Positions 1 through 9,430 are shown, counted from the stretch's first letter. The stretch: 64,000 nt of DNA from Longilinea arvoryzae (GCF_001050235.1 NZ_DF967972.1:2989901-3053900), one strand, 5' to 3'. Numbers and translations are program-made. The notes: generated by a model not told the origin, from the letters alone.

Positions 1-25
1 AAAAATTACAATAACACATCGATCC

Positions 26-59
26 AAAAGAGAGCGGAGGAATTCTCCGCTCTCTTTTT
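26..59. terminator. Strong hairpin terminator before the HAD gene
   Basis: Fourteen-base-pair perfect inverted repeat (26-39 with 45-58) around a GAATT loop. Its right arm ends in a T-run and its left arm begins with an A-run, so it can act in both directions. It probably ends a gene lying outside the window on the left. Confidence 0.85.
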
Positions 60-86
60 ATGCGTTTGGTTGTAAAATTACCCCCT

Positions 87-779
87 ATGAATATTCAAGC
101 CCTTATTTTCGATTTTGACGGTTTATTGGTTGACACTGAAACCCCTCAATTGACTGCCTGGCAAAATATCTACCGCGCTCACGGGGCCCGGCTTCTGCTC
201 GAGGAATGGGTCAAATGCCTGGGCACCTCAGCCGACGCTTTCGACCCGATTCGCGATCTGCACTCCAAGACTCCCCTTCCCATCGACGGCGAACGGCTGC
301 GAGCAGAGTTCAAAGCGCGTTCGATCGAAGCCATTCAGAAAGAAAACCTGCGCCCCGGCATTGAAACGCTTCTCGAGCAGGCCCGCCAGCGTAATTTGCG
401 CATGGCAGTTGCCTCCAGTTCGAACCGAACTTGGGTGGAATCGGGTTTAAATCGGCTACACGCAGCCGATTATTTCGATGTCATCTGCACCTCGAATGAT
501 GTTACACGGGTGAAACCGGATCCGGAGTTGTTCTTACTTGCCCTTGATCGCCTGGGAATCGATTCGAACGAAGCCATCGTCTTCGAGGATTCACCCATGG
601 GCATCCAGGCCGCCAAATCGGCCAATCTGGCCTGCGTCGCCTATCCGAATGCGATTTCCGTTCATCTGGATTTACGCCAGGCCGATCTGGTCATCCCATC
701 CCTGGTTGATTATCCGCTTGTAAAAATCCTTCAGGTTTTCGACGGCTATCGGCCGGATTTAAGCCACTCCTCGGACTGA
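87..779 (+). CDS. HAD-superfamily hydrolase, subfamily IA (beta-phosphoglucomutase-like phosphatase)
   Basis: Cytosolic haloacid-dehalogenase-fold phosphatase. The nucleophile motif DFDGLLVDTE lies close to the N-terminus. It is followed by a helical cap, motif II around VASSSN, the motif III lysine in RVKPDPELF and the acidic motif IV in IVFEDSPMGIQAA. This is the order seen in sugar-phosphate phosphatases and beta-phosphoglucomutases, but the substrate cannot be read from sequence. The frame is open from an ATG at 60, but that codon lies in the T-run of the preceding terminator, so the ATG at 87 (MNIQALIFDFDG) is preferred. No Shine-Dalgarno is visible. A TAAAAT sequence at 74-79 would place a transcript start almost on the ATG, so a leaderless mRNA is possible. 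The gene stands alone between two terminators. Confidence 0.85.
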   Translation: MNIQALIFDFDGLLVDTETPQLTAWQNIYRAHGARLLLEEWVKCLGTSADAFDPIRDLHSKTPLPIDGERLRAEFKARSIEAIQKENLRPGIETLLEQARQRNLRMAVASSSNRTWVESGLNRLHAADYFDVICTSNDVTRVKPDPELFLLALDRLGIDSNEAIVFEDSPMGIQAAKSANLACVAYPNAISVHLDLRQADLVIPSLVDYPLVKILQVFDGYRPDLSHSSD

Positions 780-784
780 TTAAC

Positions 785-813
785 AACAGCCCGGCTTATC
801 CAGCCGGGCTGTT
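785..813. terminator. Bidirectional terminator between convergent genes
   Basis: Twelve-base-pair perfect inverted repeat (785-796 with 802-813) with a 5-nt loop, located in the 51-bp gap between the HAD gene and the oppositely oriented lipoprotein gene. The T-run is poor on the plus side. Confidence 0.7.
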
Positions 814-830
814 CTCTGCTGCTTTGAATA

Positions 831-1712
831 TCAAGAACCGTGGATTTCCATCGATTGGATCATGGCGTCCAAGGCGCTCAAGTCCGGCGTGAAGGCATTG
901 GCAGTCTGTTGGTTGAGAGTGGTGACCACGTCTTCCAGGTACTTCGGAAAATCGTTGGTGAACTCGGGCGGTTCCTGACCGGTCACCTGGCCATCCGCCG
1001 GCAGGCTGGCCAGATTCACCGGTAAGACGGCGGCTACATAATATTTGCCGTCAGCGGTCAGGCCCTGGAACGTGTAGATCAATTCGTGGTTGTTGATCGG
1101 CAGGAACGCCTGATCGAACTGGGTCAGGTAGCGAACACCGCTGCCATTTTTGAAGTTCAAAAAACTTACCTGGGCGTGCATCACCTGGGCGGCGTTGTAC
1201 ATGGGCAGGAAGGGCAGGTTCTTGCCAATCTGCTGGTTTTGCAGCAGGGTTTGCAGGTCGGCGGCGATTTTCCCGGCGCCTTCATTCGCAGCCGTCATCT
1301 CAGCCACCGGGTAAATGAAGATCTGCGCGGACATCAGATGATTGGTAATGGGATATCCTTCCAGCGTCAGCATTTCATACTCCGGCATCTGCTCCCAGTA
1401 TGGAGCATCGGTGCTGCTCGCAGGCGCTGGAACGACCTGCGAGAGGAGAATCTGAGCCACACCGTTCAGGTCCATCCGCATCGATCCGCTTTCTGTGATC
1501 GGGTTGGAAGCGCTGGCCTGGGTCGGTGGAACCAGGGTGGAGGGAATTTGAGTCGGTGGAATTTGGGTCGGTGGAATTTGGGTTGGCGGTATTTCCGTTT
1601 GCGTGGCGCTCGGAACGGCTGCTGGACCGTTACAGGCAGCCAGGATTACGAGCAACGCCAGTACAATGGCCGGGATCTGCAGTCGGGGGACGAGGTTCTT
1701 CTTTCGTTTCAT
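831..1712 (-). CDS. Secreted lipoprotein of unknown function with a Pro-Thr-Gln repeat stalk
   Basis: The N-terminus is a lipoprotein signal: basic start (MKRKKN), hydrophobic stretch and lipobox LAAC with the modified cysteine at residue 27. The protein is therefore expected to be anchored outside the cytoplasmic membrane. A flexible linker of repeated PPTQI units follows (about residues 40-66). The remaining 220 residues are a globular region that I do not recognise. An AGGAAG Shine-Dalgarno lies 8 nt before the ATG. The gene is monocistronic: it converges on the HAD gene and diverges from rel. Surface lipoproteins with PT-rich stalks are frequent in Anaerolineae, which is the extent of the context evidence. 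Confidence 0.75.
   Translation of the reverse strand: MKRKKNLVPRLQIPAIVLALLVILAACNGPAAVPSATQTEIPPTQIPPTQIPPTQIPSTLVPPTQASASNPITESGSMRMDLNGVAQILLSQVVPAPASSTDAPYWEQMPEYEMLTLEGYPITNHLMSAQIFIYPVAEMTAANEGAGKIAADLQTLLQNQQIGKNLPFLPMYNAAQVMHAQVSFLNFKNGSGVRYLTQFDQAFLPINNHELIYTFQGLTADGKYYVAAVLPVNLASLPADGQVTGQEPPEFTNDFPKYLEDVVTTLNQQTANAFTPDLSALDAMIQSMEIHGS
1537..1596. repeat. 15-bp tandem repeat encoding the PPTQI stalk
   Basis: Units GTCGGTGGAATTTGG are identical at 1552-1566 and 1567-1581, with degenerate copies on each side. They lie inside the lipoprotein gene and encode its Pro-Thr-Gln-Ile linker. Copy number could vary by slippage. Confidence 0.8.
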
Positions 1713-1803
1713 GATGATTCTTCCTCAAAAAGGATGGATTGGGCAGGCTTGCTGCCCATGGGATTATAAACGTTTCTTCATTAGAAAAAGTTCCACACAG
1801 GTC

Positions 1804-1833
1804 TTGTTATTCCACCGCGGGTAAGGGTATACT
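1804..1833 (+). promoter_or_regulatory. Predicted sigma-70-type promoter of the rel operon
   Basis: TTGTTA (1804-1809), an 18-nt spacer and TATACT (1828-1833) lie 39 bases before the rel start codon. The match is reasonable but unaided by any experiment. Confidence 0.45.
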
Positions 1834-1871
1834 ATCACATCCATGAAGACAATCCTTCTGGAAGTGATCTG

Positions 1872-4133
1872 ATGCAGACCTCTTTTCTCGATGGATTAAT
1901 GCAGGCTCTCCCGGAATCCTATTCGGTGATCGACCGGGAATTAATCCAGCGCGCCTATTATTTTGCCGAGAAAGCCCATGCCGGACAAAAACGCGCCTCC
2001 GGTGAACCTTACATCACCCACTGCGTGGCCGTGGCAACCATTCTGGCTGAATTGCGAGTTCCGCCGGCGGTCGTAGTCGCCGGGTTATTGCACGATACAG
2101 TTGAAGACACCGATGTGACCCTGGTTGACATCAAACGCGAATTCAGCGAAGAGATCGCCAATCTGGTGGATGGGGTTACCAAGTTAACCAATCTGCCGCG
2201 CGTTTCGCGCGGCGACCAGCATGAACAGGAATTAGAACCTCAACCCGTTCCGGTTGCCGGCACGGCCCAGGAAACGGCCGCTGCTGAAGCCGCGGCTGCC
2301 GAGGCGGCCGCCATGCGCAGCCGGAAGCGGGATCTGGCGAATGAAACCCTCCGAAAAGTATTCCTGGCCATGGGGGAAGACATCCGCGTGGTGTTGATCA
2401 AACTGGCGGACCGCCTTCACAACATGCGCACCCTGGGCTACATGCCCGAAAATAAACGCCTTCGCATCGCGCGCGAGACTCTGGATATCTTTGCTCCATT
2501 GGCCAATCGCCTGGGCATCTGGGAAATTAAATGGGAGTTGGAAGATCTGGGCTTCCGCTACACTAATCCAGAAAAATACAAAGAAATTGCAGAAAATCTG
2601 GCGGAAAGACGGAGCGATCGCGAAAAACAGATCGAACAGATCATCCAGCGGCTGGCCAAGATGATGGAAGACAACAATATCAAAGCTGAAATCTCCGGCC
2701 GCCCGAAGCATATCTATTCCATTTATCACAAGATGATCGACCGGGGCAAAGCCTTCGATATGGTGCTCGATTTACGCGGTGTGCGCATGATCGTTCCAGA
2801 CATACCCTCCTGCTATGCCGCGCTGGGCGTGATCCACACCCACTGGCGCCCCGTTCCGCATGAATTCGACGACTACATCGCCGCGCCAAAGGACAACTTC
2901 TACCAGTCCCTGCACACGGCCGTTTTCTACGACGATGGGAAGCCGCTCGAAGTGCAAATTCGCACCGCCGAAATGCACCAGAATGCTGAATATGGCATCG
3001 CCGCCCACTGGCGTTATAAAGAAAAGAAAGGCGGCATGGACGAAATCTACGAAAAGCGCATCAACTGGCTGCGCCGCATCATGGAATGGCGGCAGGAAGT
3101 CGAAGATGCGGCTGAATTCGTGGATGGCATGAAGACCGATGTTTTCCAGGATCGGGTTTATGTCTTCACGCCGCGCGGCGACATCATCGACCTTCCGGCG
3201 GGATCGACGCCGATCGACTTTGCTTATCACGTCCACACCGAAATTGGCAACCGCTGCCGCGGCGCCAAGATCAACGGCAAACTGGTGAACCTGGATTACA
3301 TCCTGCACACCGGCGATCAGGTGGAAGTCCTCACCGCCAAACAGGGCGGTCCCAGCCGGGATTGGTTGAACTCCAACCTGGGGCTGGTCAAAACCCAGCG
3401 CGCGCGCAGCAAGATTCGCCAGTGGTTCAAGGAACAGGATCGCGAGCAAAATCTTTCCCAGGGCAAGGCGATCTTCGATCGCGAGCTGCGCCGGTTGGGC
3501 ATGACGGATATCGATCTCGATCATCTGGCGCAACAATTCGAGTTCAAGACCGCCGATGACCTCTACGTGGCCCTGGGTTGCGGTGATATCTCGTTGGGCC
3601 GGATCATGAATCGCCTCAGCGAGTTGAGCAGTGAAAAGAATGAGTTTGATTTGCTGCCGGAAACCCGGCCCACCGCCGAACCCCGGGCCAGTTCCAACGG
3701 CGTCAACGTCCTGGGGCTGAAGGGCATCCTGACTACCATTGCCCATTGCTGCAATCCTGCGCCCGGAGACGAAATCATCGGTTATGTCACCCGCGGCCGC
3801 GGAGCGACCATTCACCGCCTGGATTGCCCCAACATTCTGCGTCTGACCGACCGGGAACGATTGGTGAAAGTCTCCTGGGGAGAGGTAAAGAAGACTTACC
3901 CGATTACGATCCAGATCAAAGCCTACGACCGTCAGGGCCTGATGGGAGATATCTCCAACATACTGAGCAATGAAGGGATCAATTTACTGGATATTGGTCT
4001 GAAAGTGGCTCACAACCTCGCCACGATAAAACTGGTGATCGAAGTGGGCGATATCACCCAGTTGAGTCGAACCCTGACGCGCATCGAGAATCTGCCCAAC
4101 GTTATGGAAGCACACCGGCTAAAGCCCGGTTAA
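1872..4133 (+). CDS. rel: Bifunctional (p)ppGpp synthetase/hydrolase, Rel/SpoT family
   Basis: Makes and degrades the stringent-response alarmone (p)ppGpp. The order is complete: N-terminal HD hydrolase domain (about residues 30-215, with HDTVED intact), synthetase domain (about 265-385, with EVQIRTAEMHQNAEYG), TGS domain (about 430-490) and C-terminal ACT domain (about 676-750). The length of 753 residues is normal. The intact HD motif argues for hydrolase activity, so I call it bifunctional Rel rather than RelA. An oddity is a low-complexity Ala/Glu-rich insert at about residues 118-155 inside the HD domain. A GGAAG Shine-Dalgarno precedes the ATG. moeA follows after 28 bp and is probably co-transcribed. 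Confidence 0.95.
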   Translation: MQTSFLDGLMQALPESYSVIDRELIQRAYYFAEKAHAGQKRASGEPYITHCVAVATILAELRVPPAVVVAGLLHDTVEDTDVTLVDIKREFSEEIANLVDGVTKLTNLPRVSRGDQHEQELEPQPVPVAGTAQETAAAEAAAAEAAAMRSRKRDLANETLRKVFLAMGEDIRVVLIKLADRLHNMRTLGYMPENKRLRIARETLDIFAPLANRLGIWEIKWELEDLGFRYTNPEKYKEIAENLAERRSDREKQIEQIIQRLAKMMEDNNIKAEISGRPKHIYSIYHKMIDRGKAFDMVLDLRGVRMIVPDIPSCYAALGVIHTHWRPVPHEFDDYIAAPKDNFYQSLHTAVFYDDGKPLEVQIRTAEMHQNAEYGIAAHWRYKEKKGGMDEIYEKRINWLRRIMEWRQEVEDAAEFVDGMKTDVFQDRVYVFTPRGDIIDLPAGSTPIDFAYHVHTEIGNRCRGAKINGKLVNLDYILHTGDQVEVLTAKQGGPSRDWLNSNLGLVKTQRARSKIRQWFKEQDREQNLSQGKAIFDRELRRLGMTDIDLDHLAQQFEFKTADDLYVALGCGDISLGRIMNRLSELSSEKNEFDLLPETRPTAEPRASSNGVNVLGLKGILTTIAHCCNPAPGDEIIGYVTRGRGATIHRLDCPNILRLTDRERLVKVSWGEVKKTYPITIQIKAYDRQGLMGDISNILSNEGINLLDIGLKVAHNLATIKLVIEVGDITQLSRTLTRIENLPNVMEAHRLKPG

Positions 4134-4161
4134 CCATGATTATTCGTTGAAGGAGATCCCT

Positions 4162-5418
4162 TTGCCCGAACTCTTGTCGGTTTCGAAAGCCCAATCGATT
4201 ATTCTGGATGCCATTCAAACCCTGGCAACAGAGCTCATCCCCATACAATCCGCGCGGAGTCGCAGACTCGCAACCCCGATCATTACCGACACCGACCTGC
4301 CCCCGTTTACCAACTCAAGCGCAGATGGTTTCGCCGTACAGGCGGCCGATACGCTGAACGCCTCTTCCGCCTCGCCGGTGGTTTTGACCATCATCGGGGA
4401 TATCCCGGCCGGAACGAATCCGGCCTTTCGTGTGAACAGAGGACAGGCAGCCCGCATCATGACCGGCGCTCCTCTACCGGAGGGCGCGGACGCCGTTGTC
4501 ATGGTCGAAGCGACGGACATCGGTATTCGTGGACTGGCCGTTCCCATACCCCGGCAGGTTCGAATTTTCAGCCCGATCCTGCCCGGCGACTCGCTGCGCC
4601 CGCGTGGACAGGATCTGACGGCCGGAACGCAACTCTTTCCGGCCGGGCACCGCTTGCGCCCGCCGGATATTGGTCTGTTGGCTTCATTGGGCATCCCCCA
4701 GGTACAGGTCTACCGTCAACCCCGGATTGCGCTTCTTTCCACCGGGGATGAATTGCTGGATCCATCCAAACCCCTGCAGCCCGGAAAAATCCATGATGCC
4801 AATTCGTATCTCCTGGCTTCCGTTCTTCAGGAGCACGGCGCGGTCATCACGCACATGGGCTTCGTCGGAGACGATGAGGTGGCCATTCGAGAATCCCTGG
4901 AAAATTATGCCGCCTCCGGGATCGACCTTCTGATAACATCGGCAGGGGTCAGCGTTGGCGCTTACGATTATGTTCGAAAGATCATCACCGAGCAAGGCGA
5001 CCTGACCTTCTGGAGAGTAAACATGCGCCCGGGGAAACCGCTGGCCTTCGGGCGTTTTCGGAACGTTCCGGTCATCGGTTTGCCTGGAAATCCGGTTTCG
5101 GCTTTTGTTAGCTGCCTGATTTTCGTCTTGCCGGCCCTGAATAAGATGTCTGGCGCCGCAACCTGGTTCTTGGATTCGATCCATGCCAAATTGCTCGAAC
5201 CGGTTGAATCGGACGGTCGGGAGAGTTATTTGCGCGCAATCCTCGAAAACCAGCACGGGAACTGGTTCGTTAAGCTCGCCGGGCAGCAAAGTTCCGGAAA
5301 TTTATTCGTATTAACTCGTTCAAATGCTTTACTGATTTTGCCCTCTGAGGTAAAATCGCTTCCTACTGGAGCAGAGGTGAATGTCTATCCATTATTTCCC
5401 GAAACGGGATGGGATTGA
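4162..5418 (+). CDS. moeA: Molybdopterin molybdenumtransferase MoeA
   Basis: Inserts molybdate into adenylylated molybdopterin, the last step of molybdenum-cofactor synthesis, in the cytosol. Diagnostic stretches are PPFTNSSADGFAV, RIMTGAPLPEGADAVVMVE, LLSTGDEL, DLLITSAGVSVGAYDYV and VIGLPGNPVSAFV, spanning the MoeA N-terminal, MoCF-binding and C-terminal domains. The frame is open from a TTG at 4147, but AAGGAG (4150-4155) lies after that codon and 6 nt before a second TTG at 4162. The latter is therefore taken as the start, giving 418 residues. It sits between rel and the VKOR gene with short gaps. No other molybdenum-cofactor genes lie nearby. Confidence 0.93.
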   Translation: MPELLSVSKAQSIILDAIQTLATELIPIQSARSRRLATPIITDTDLPPFTNSSADGFAVQAADTLNASSASPVVLTIIGDIPAGTNPAFRVNRGQAARIMTGAPLPEGADAVVMVEATDIGIRGLAVPIPRQVRIFSPILPGDSLRPRGQDLTAGTQLFPAGHRLRPPDIGLLASLGIPQVQVYRQPRIALLSTGDELLDPSKPLQPGKIHDANSYLLASVLQEHGAVITHMGFVGDDEVAIRESLENYAASGIDLLITSAGVSVGAYDYVRKIITEQGDLTFWRVNMRPGKPLAFGRFRNVPVIGLPGNPVSAFVSCLIFVLPALNKMSGAATWFLDSIHAKLLEPVESDGRESYLRAILENQHGNWFVKLAGQQSSGNLFVLTRSNALLILPSEVKSLPTGAEVNVYPLFPETGWD

Positions 5419-5427
5419 CAACTATTC

Positions 5428-5871
5428 ATGAAAATCAACAAGATTTGGATGTGGAGCCTGATAATTGCGGCGATCGGATGGATCGATGCGGTTTATTTGA
5501 TCATCCTGAAATACACCAACAACAAAGCCATGTGCATCCAGGGTGTTGGTGATTGTTGGACGGTCAATACCAGCCGTTATTCCATGATCGCTGGTGTTCC
5601 AGTTTCTGTGCTAGGCGCACTTGCCTATCTGGCCATTCTCGCGCTGTACCTGTTGGAAAGACGCGCTGATTTCTGGAAGACTCAAGGCGTGCTGATCAAT
5701 TTCGGATTATCCCTCATCGGAGTCCTCTTCTCGGCATACCTGACCTATTTGGAAATCGCAGTCATTCACGCGATCTGTCCGTTCTGTGTTCTTTCAGCGA
5801 TTTGTATGTTGGCCCTGTTGGGTTTGAACGTGGCACGTCTAGCTCACTCGCAGACAGATGAAATTATTTAG
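5428..5871 (+). CDS. VKOR-family membrane thiol oxidoreductase
   Basis: Vitamin K epoxide reductase family protein of 147 residues, expected to reoxidise a DsbA-like partner using quinone and so support disulfide formation outside the membrane. Four hydrophobic helices are visible. The active-site CPFC lies near the C-terminal helices and a loop cysteine pair is seen in MCIQGVGDCW, followed by a conserved-type serine/tyrosine segment (NTSRYS). No thioredoxin domain is fused, unlike many bacterial homologues. It starts 9 bp after moeA and ends 14 bp before the next small gene, which argues for one operon. The family call is firm; the physiological partner is not visible in the window. Confidence 0.88.
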   Translation: MKINKIWMWSLIIAAIGWIDAVYLIILKYTNNKAMCIQGVGDCWTVNTSRYSMIAGVPVSVLGALAYLAILALYLLERRADFWKTQGVLINFGLSLIGVLFSAYLTYLEIAVIHAICPFCVLSAICMLALLGLNVARLAHSQTDEII

Positions 5872-5885
5872 GCAGGAGGATTAAG

Positions 5886-6131
5886 ATGCCGAAAATTCGT
5901 TGCCATTACATTGATTGCGCCTTCCTCGATGAAGGCTATTGCAGCGCTGCTCTGGTTGAGTTAGATCCGGACGCCGGCTGCAAGACATATTCGCCAACGG
6001 CGGAAACCGTTGACGAGAATGAATGGGAAGAGGAAGAAGACGAAGAAACAGAAGAATGGGAAGAACTCGAAGACGAGGACGAGGAAGACGAGACCTGGAT
6101 AGATGACGAAGAAGAAACGAATTACCAGTAA
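5886..6131 (+). CDS. Small Cys-containing protein with a strongly acidic tail
   Basis: An 81-residue protein of unknown function. The N-terminal half has cysteines in the order C-x4-C-x7-C-x12-C (residues 6-32), which could bind a metal. The C-terminal half is nearly all Glu/Asp with a few Trp. AGGAGG lies 6 nt before the ATG, so translation is well supported. It is the last gene of the rel-moeA-VKOR unit and is followed by a terminator. The Cys head plus acidic tail could suit a metal- or nucleic-acid-associated accessory protein, but no function is assigned. Confidence 0.75.
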   Translation: MPKIRCHYIDCAFLDEGYCSAALVELDPDAGCKTYSPTAETVDENEWEEEEDEETEEWEELEDEDEEDETWIDDEEETNYQ

Positions 6132-6186
6132 CTACCCAAGGGCTGAAAAACCTTCGATGTTTTCCCCTGGCTGATCTTACAGCTTT

Positions 6187-6218
6187 TTCAACCCCGGAAC
6201 GACCGGGGTTGAATTTTT
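6187..6218 (+). terminator. Rho-independent terminator of the rel operon
   Basis: Eleven-base-pair perfect stem (6187-6197 with 6203-6213), 5-nt loop and a five-T run, 56 bp after the last gene of the operon. Confidence 0.9.
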
Positions 6219-6241
6219 AAACCGCCGAGTGCAAACAATCC

Positions 6242-7504
6242 ATGCAATCTACACAGTCGAACCTCAAGTACAACATCGTCGTCAATTTGCTCGATGGCGG
6301 TTTTTTCGGGCTGGCGATTGGTCTGGCCAGTTTCACCACCTTTCTGCCGCTGTTCGTGGCAACCATGACCAATTCTGCCATCCTGATCGGTTTGGTGCCG
6401 GCAATTCACAATATGGGCTGGCTGCTGCCCCAGTTGTTCATGTCGAAAAATATATCCCGGCGCCCGCTGGTCAAACCCGTTCTGTTGGCCTACATCATCC
6501 ACGAACGCCTGCCCTTCCTGGGCCTTGCCGCGGTGGCCTTCCTGGTGCCCATCATAGGCACGCCGGCTGCCCTCGTTCTGACTTTTCTCTTCCTCATATG
6601 GCAGGGTATTGGCGCCGGGTTGACGGCAAATCCCTGGCAAAACCTGATTGGGAAAGTCATCCCAGCCGATTATCTGGCGACATTCCTCGGCCTTCAGGCT
6701 GCCCTATCCAACTTGCTTTCGAGCGGCGGCGCAATCCTGGCTGGTTACCTGCTGGAAGAGACTCCCGGAACGAACGGCTTTGGGATCTCATTTCTCCTGG
6801 CATCTCTTTTTATGTTCAGCAGTTGGTTTTTCCTGGGACGTAATCGCGAGTCGCCCTCCGCGCATGCCATCGACGCAAACCAGGAGATTTCATTATGGCA
6901 AACCATCCGTGTAATTTTCGAGCAAAACCGGCCCTTTGTGTGGTTCCTCCTGGCGCGCGGTTTGTATTGCCTGGGAATGATGGCCTTTGCGTATTACATC
7001 GTTTATGCGGTCCGCGAACTCAATCTCAGCGAACTTGAAGCCGGCGTCATGACCAGCGTCCTGCTCATCACCCAGATGGTCGCAAATATCCTTCTGGGGC
7101 GGCTGGCCGACAAATGGAGCCGCAAGGGCGTCATCGAACTCGGCGCTGTGGCCAGTGTGGCAAGCTGCCTGCTGGCATGGTGGGCGCCCAATACGGGCTG
7201 GTTCTATCTGGTCACCGTCCTGGAAGGCATCGCGATTATTGCCTTTTGGACGATCAGCATCCCCATCCTATTGGAATTTGGTCCTGAAAACCAACGCCCC
7301 ACCTATGTGGGCCTGGGAAACACGCTGGTTGCGCCGTTTGCCCTCCTGTCTCCATTTCTTGGCGGTTGGCTGGCGGATAATGTAAGTTACCCCATGACCT
7401 TTCTGGTCAGCGCCGTTCTGGGGCTGGTCGCCGTTCTCGTGTTGCATTTCCAGGTGGAGGTTCCCCGTCCCTTCAAGGAACCGTTTCCGGTTGAAATCGT
7501 GTAG
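6242..7504 (+). CDS. Major facilitator superfamily transporter
   Basis: A 420-residue integral membrane protein with about twelve hydrophobic helices in two halves. The MFS loop motif appears as GRLADKWSRKG in the second half. No substrate-specific signature is recognised; it belongs to the drug/sugar-efflux-like MFS group common in Chloroflexota. A second MFS protein of similar length lies near the right end of the window. Short intergenic regions and hairpins on both sides indicate a single-gene unit. The upstream region has no clear Shine-Dalgarno, so the start is chosen only as the first ATG before the first helix. Confidence 0.85.
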   Translation: MQSTQSNLKYNIVVNLLDGGFFGLAIGLASFTTFLPLFVATMTNSAILIGLVPAIHNMGWLLPQLFMSKNISRRPLVKPVLLAYIIHERLPFLGLAAVAFLVPIIGTPAALVLTFLFLIWQGIGAGLTANPWQNLIGKVIPADYLATFLGLQAALSNLLSSGGAILAGYLLEETPGTNGFGISFLLASLFMFSSWFFLGRNRESPSAHAIDANQEISLWQTIRVIFEQNRPFVWFLLARGLYCLGMMAFAYYIVYAVRELNLSELEAGVMTSVLLITQMVANILLGRLADKWSRKGVIELGAVASVASCLLAWWAPNTGWFYLVTVLEGIAIIAFWTISIPILLEFGPENQRPTYVGLGNTLVAPFALLSPFLGGWLADNVSYPMTFLVSAVLGLVAVLVLHFQVEVPRPFKEPFPVEIV

Positions 7505-7526
7505 ACGAATCGAGGTCTGGATAAAC

Positions 7527-7558
7527 AATGCGGAGCCAAGAAGACGGCTCCGCATTTT
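7527..7558. terminator. Terminator between convergent MFS and glnS genes
   Basis: Eleven-base-pair perfect inverted repeat (7527-7537 with 7546-7556) ending in T-rich sequence on the plus strand. Confidence 0.8.
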
Positions 7559-7586
7559 ACATTTATACTTTCAGTTTATCTTCTGG

Positions 7587-9302
7587 CTAATTCTTGCCGC
7601 CTTGTTCGATCTTTCCCCAGGTATCCCGCAACCCAACGGTTCGATTGAAAACCAGCTTTCCATTCTGTGAATCGGAATCAACACAGAAATATCCGGTGCG
7701 TTCGAATTGGAAAGCATCGCCGGGGTTTGACTCACCCAGGGCCGGTTCGACGTAGCAAGATTCCAAGATTGTCAACGAGTTGGGGTTGATAATCGAATCC
7801 ACGTCGCCGTCATCCGGACGATCCACGGTGAACAACTGATCGTACAGCCGCACTTCGGCAAGGATGGCGTGCTTCGCCGAGACCCAGTGGATGGTGGACT
7901 TGACCTTGCGTCCATCCGGTGTGTTGCCGCCGCGAGTCGCCGGGTCATAGGTGCAATGCACCTCGACCACATTGCCGGCTTCATCCTTGACCACGCCAAC
8001 ACACTTCACCAGGTAGGCGTAGCGCAGACGCACTTCGTTGCCAGGATACAGGCGGAAATATTTGGGCGGCGGGGTCTCGCGAAAATCATCCTGCTCGATG
8101 TAAATCACCTTCGAGAACGGCACCTTCCGCGTCCCGGCGGACTCATCTTCAGGATTGTTGATCGCATCCATTTCCTCGACGCCGTCTTCCGGGTAGTTAT
8201 CGATGACCAGCTTCAATGGGTGAAGCACGGCCATACGGCGCAGCGCCATCTTGTTCAAATGATCCCGGATGACCGCCTCGAATTGAGCCATTTCGACCCA
8301 ACTGTCATTCTTGGTCTCGCCCAGGCCGGTGACGAAGTCGATGATGGCGCTGGGCGGTACGCCGCGCCGGCGCAGCCCGCGCAATGTGGTCAGGCGTGGA
8401 TCGTCCCAACCGCGCACGACGCCGGTTTCGACCAGCTTGCGCAGTTTTCGTTTGCTCATCATCGCGTAAGTAAGATTGAGGCGCGAAAACTCAATCTGGC
8501 GGCTGGGGAAGGCGCCCAACTGCTGCAGGAACCACTCATATAACGGGCGGTGGATGATGTATTCATTGGAGCACAGGGAGTGCGTGATGCCTTGCATCGA
8601 GTCATTCTGCCCGTGAGACCAATCGTACATCGGATAGATGTGCCACTTGTCGCCGGTTCGGTGGTGCGAAACATTCATAATCCGGTACATGACCGGGTCG
8701 CGCAGCAAAAGGTTCGGGCTTTGCATGTCGATTTTGGCGCGCAGCACCCGGCTGCCTTCTTCGAACTCGCCGTTTTTCATGCGTTCGAGCAAATCCAGAT
8801 TTTCTTCCACGGAACGGTTGCGATAAGGCGAATCGACGCCCGGCTTCAGGGTGGCAGCGGTCTCGCTCCACTTGGTTCCCTTTGGCAGCGTACCGCGGCT
8901 GGCGCTCATTTCTTCCTGGGTCTGGTCATCCACATAGGCCAGTCCCATCTTGATCAGGCGGACCGCCCATTCGTAGAGCAGATCGAAGTAATCGGATGCA
9001 AAGGTTTCCTTGGCCCACTTGATTCCCAACCAGGCCGCATCCTCCTCGATCGCTTTGACAAATTCGGTCTCTTCCTTGGCCGGATTGGTATCATCGAAGC
9101 GCATGTACAGCTCACCGCCGAACTCCTGAGCGGCAAAATAATCGATCAGGAAAGCCTTGCAATGCCCAATATGCAGATAACCATTCGGTTCAGGGGGTAA
9201 GCGAGTGCGCACATAATTGAAGCGGCCACTCTGCAAATCTTCAGCAATGGCTTCGCGAATAAAGCTTGGAATACGGCTAGCATGTGAATTATCGTCCATC
9301 AT
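7587..9302 (-). CDS. glnS: Glutaminyl-tRNA synthetase
   Basis: Class I aminoacyl-tRNA synthetase that charges tRNA-Gln directly. The HIGH motif appears in [12 protein letters not shown] and the KMSKS-type loop as MMSKRKL. The C-terminal anticodon-binding beta-barrels follow, giving a normal length of about 571 residues. The frame is open from an ATG at 9362, but the predicted -10 box lies at 9354-9359, so that codon would not be transcribed. The pair of ATGs at 9302/9299, preceded by AGAAGG, is the likely start. Possession of glnS implies that direct glutaminylation is available; tRNA-Gln(CTG) lies about 2.2 kb away beyond glmS. Confidence 0.95.
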   Translation of the reverse strand: MMDDNSHASRIPSFIREAIAEDLQSGRFNYVRTRLPPEPNGYLHIGHCKAFLIDYFAAQEFGGELYMRFDDTNPAKEETEFVKAIEEDAAWLGIKWAKETFASDYFDLLYEWAVRLIKMGLAYVDDQTQEEMSASRGTLPKGTKWSETAATLKPGVDSPYRNRSVEENLDLLERMKNGEFEEGSRVLRAKIDMQSPNLLLRDPVMYRIMNVSHHRTGDKWHIYPMYDWSHGQNDSMQGITHSLCSNEYIIHRPLYEWFLQQLGAFPSRQIEFSRLNLTYAMMSKRKLRKLVETGVVRGWDDPRLTTLRGLRRRGVPPSAIIDFVTGLGETKNDSWVEMAQFEAVIRDHLNKMALRRMAVLHPLKLVIDNYPEDGVEEMDAINNPEDESAGTRKVPFSKVIYIEQDDFRETPPPKYFRLYPGNEVRLRYAYLVKCVGVVKDEAGNVVEVHCTYDPATRGGNTPDGRKVKSTIHWVSAKHAILAEVRLYDQLFTVDRPDDGDVDSIINPNSLTILESCYVEPALGESNPGDAFQFERTGYFCVDSDSQNGKLVFNRTVGLRDTWGKIEQGGKN

Positions 9303-9353
9303 AATACCTTCTTGGGATTTATTGGGTGGTGGAGCCAACCAAAGAACTTGGAA

Positions 9354-9382
9354 ATTGTACAATTAAAAAGGAGATATCGCAA
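9354..9382 (-). promoter_or_regulatory. Predicted glnS promoter
   Basis: Read on the minus strand: TTGCGA (9382-9377), a 17-nt spacer and TACAAT (9359-9354). It predicts a leader of about 45 nt and fixes the glnS start downstream of the first ATG of the frame. Confidence 0.6.
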
Positions 9383-9430
9383 TCCCACGCCGCGACGCTC
9401 GAAATCGGGTGTGGAGCACTTCTGAAACCA

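Noticed and set aside
2772..3815. Long minus-strand ORF (347 codons) inside rel
   Set aside because: It lies fully opposite a strongly conserved gene, has no Shine-Dalgarno and no recognisable domain; it reflects the codon bias of rel.
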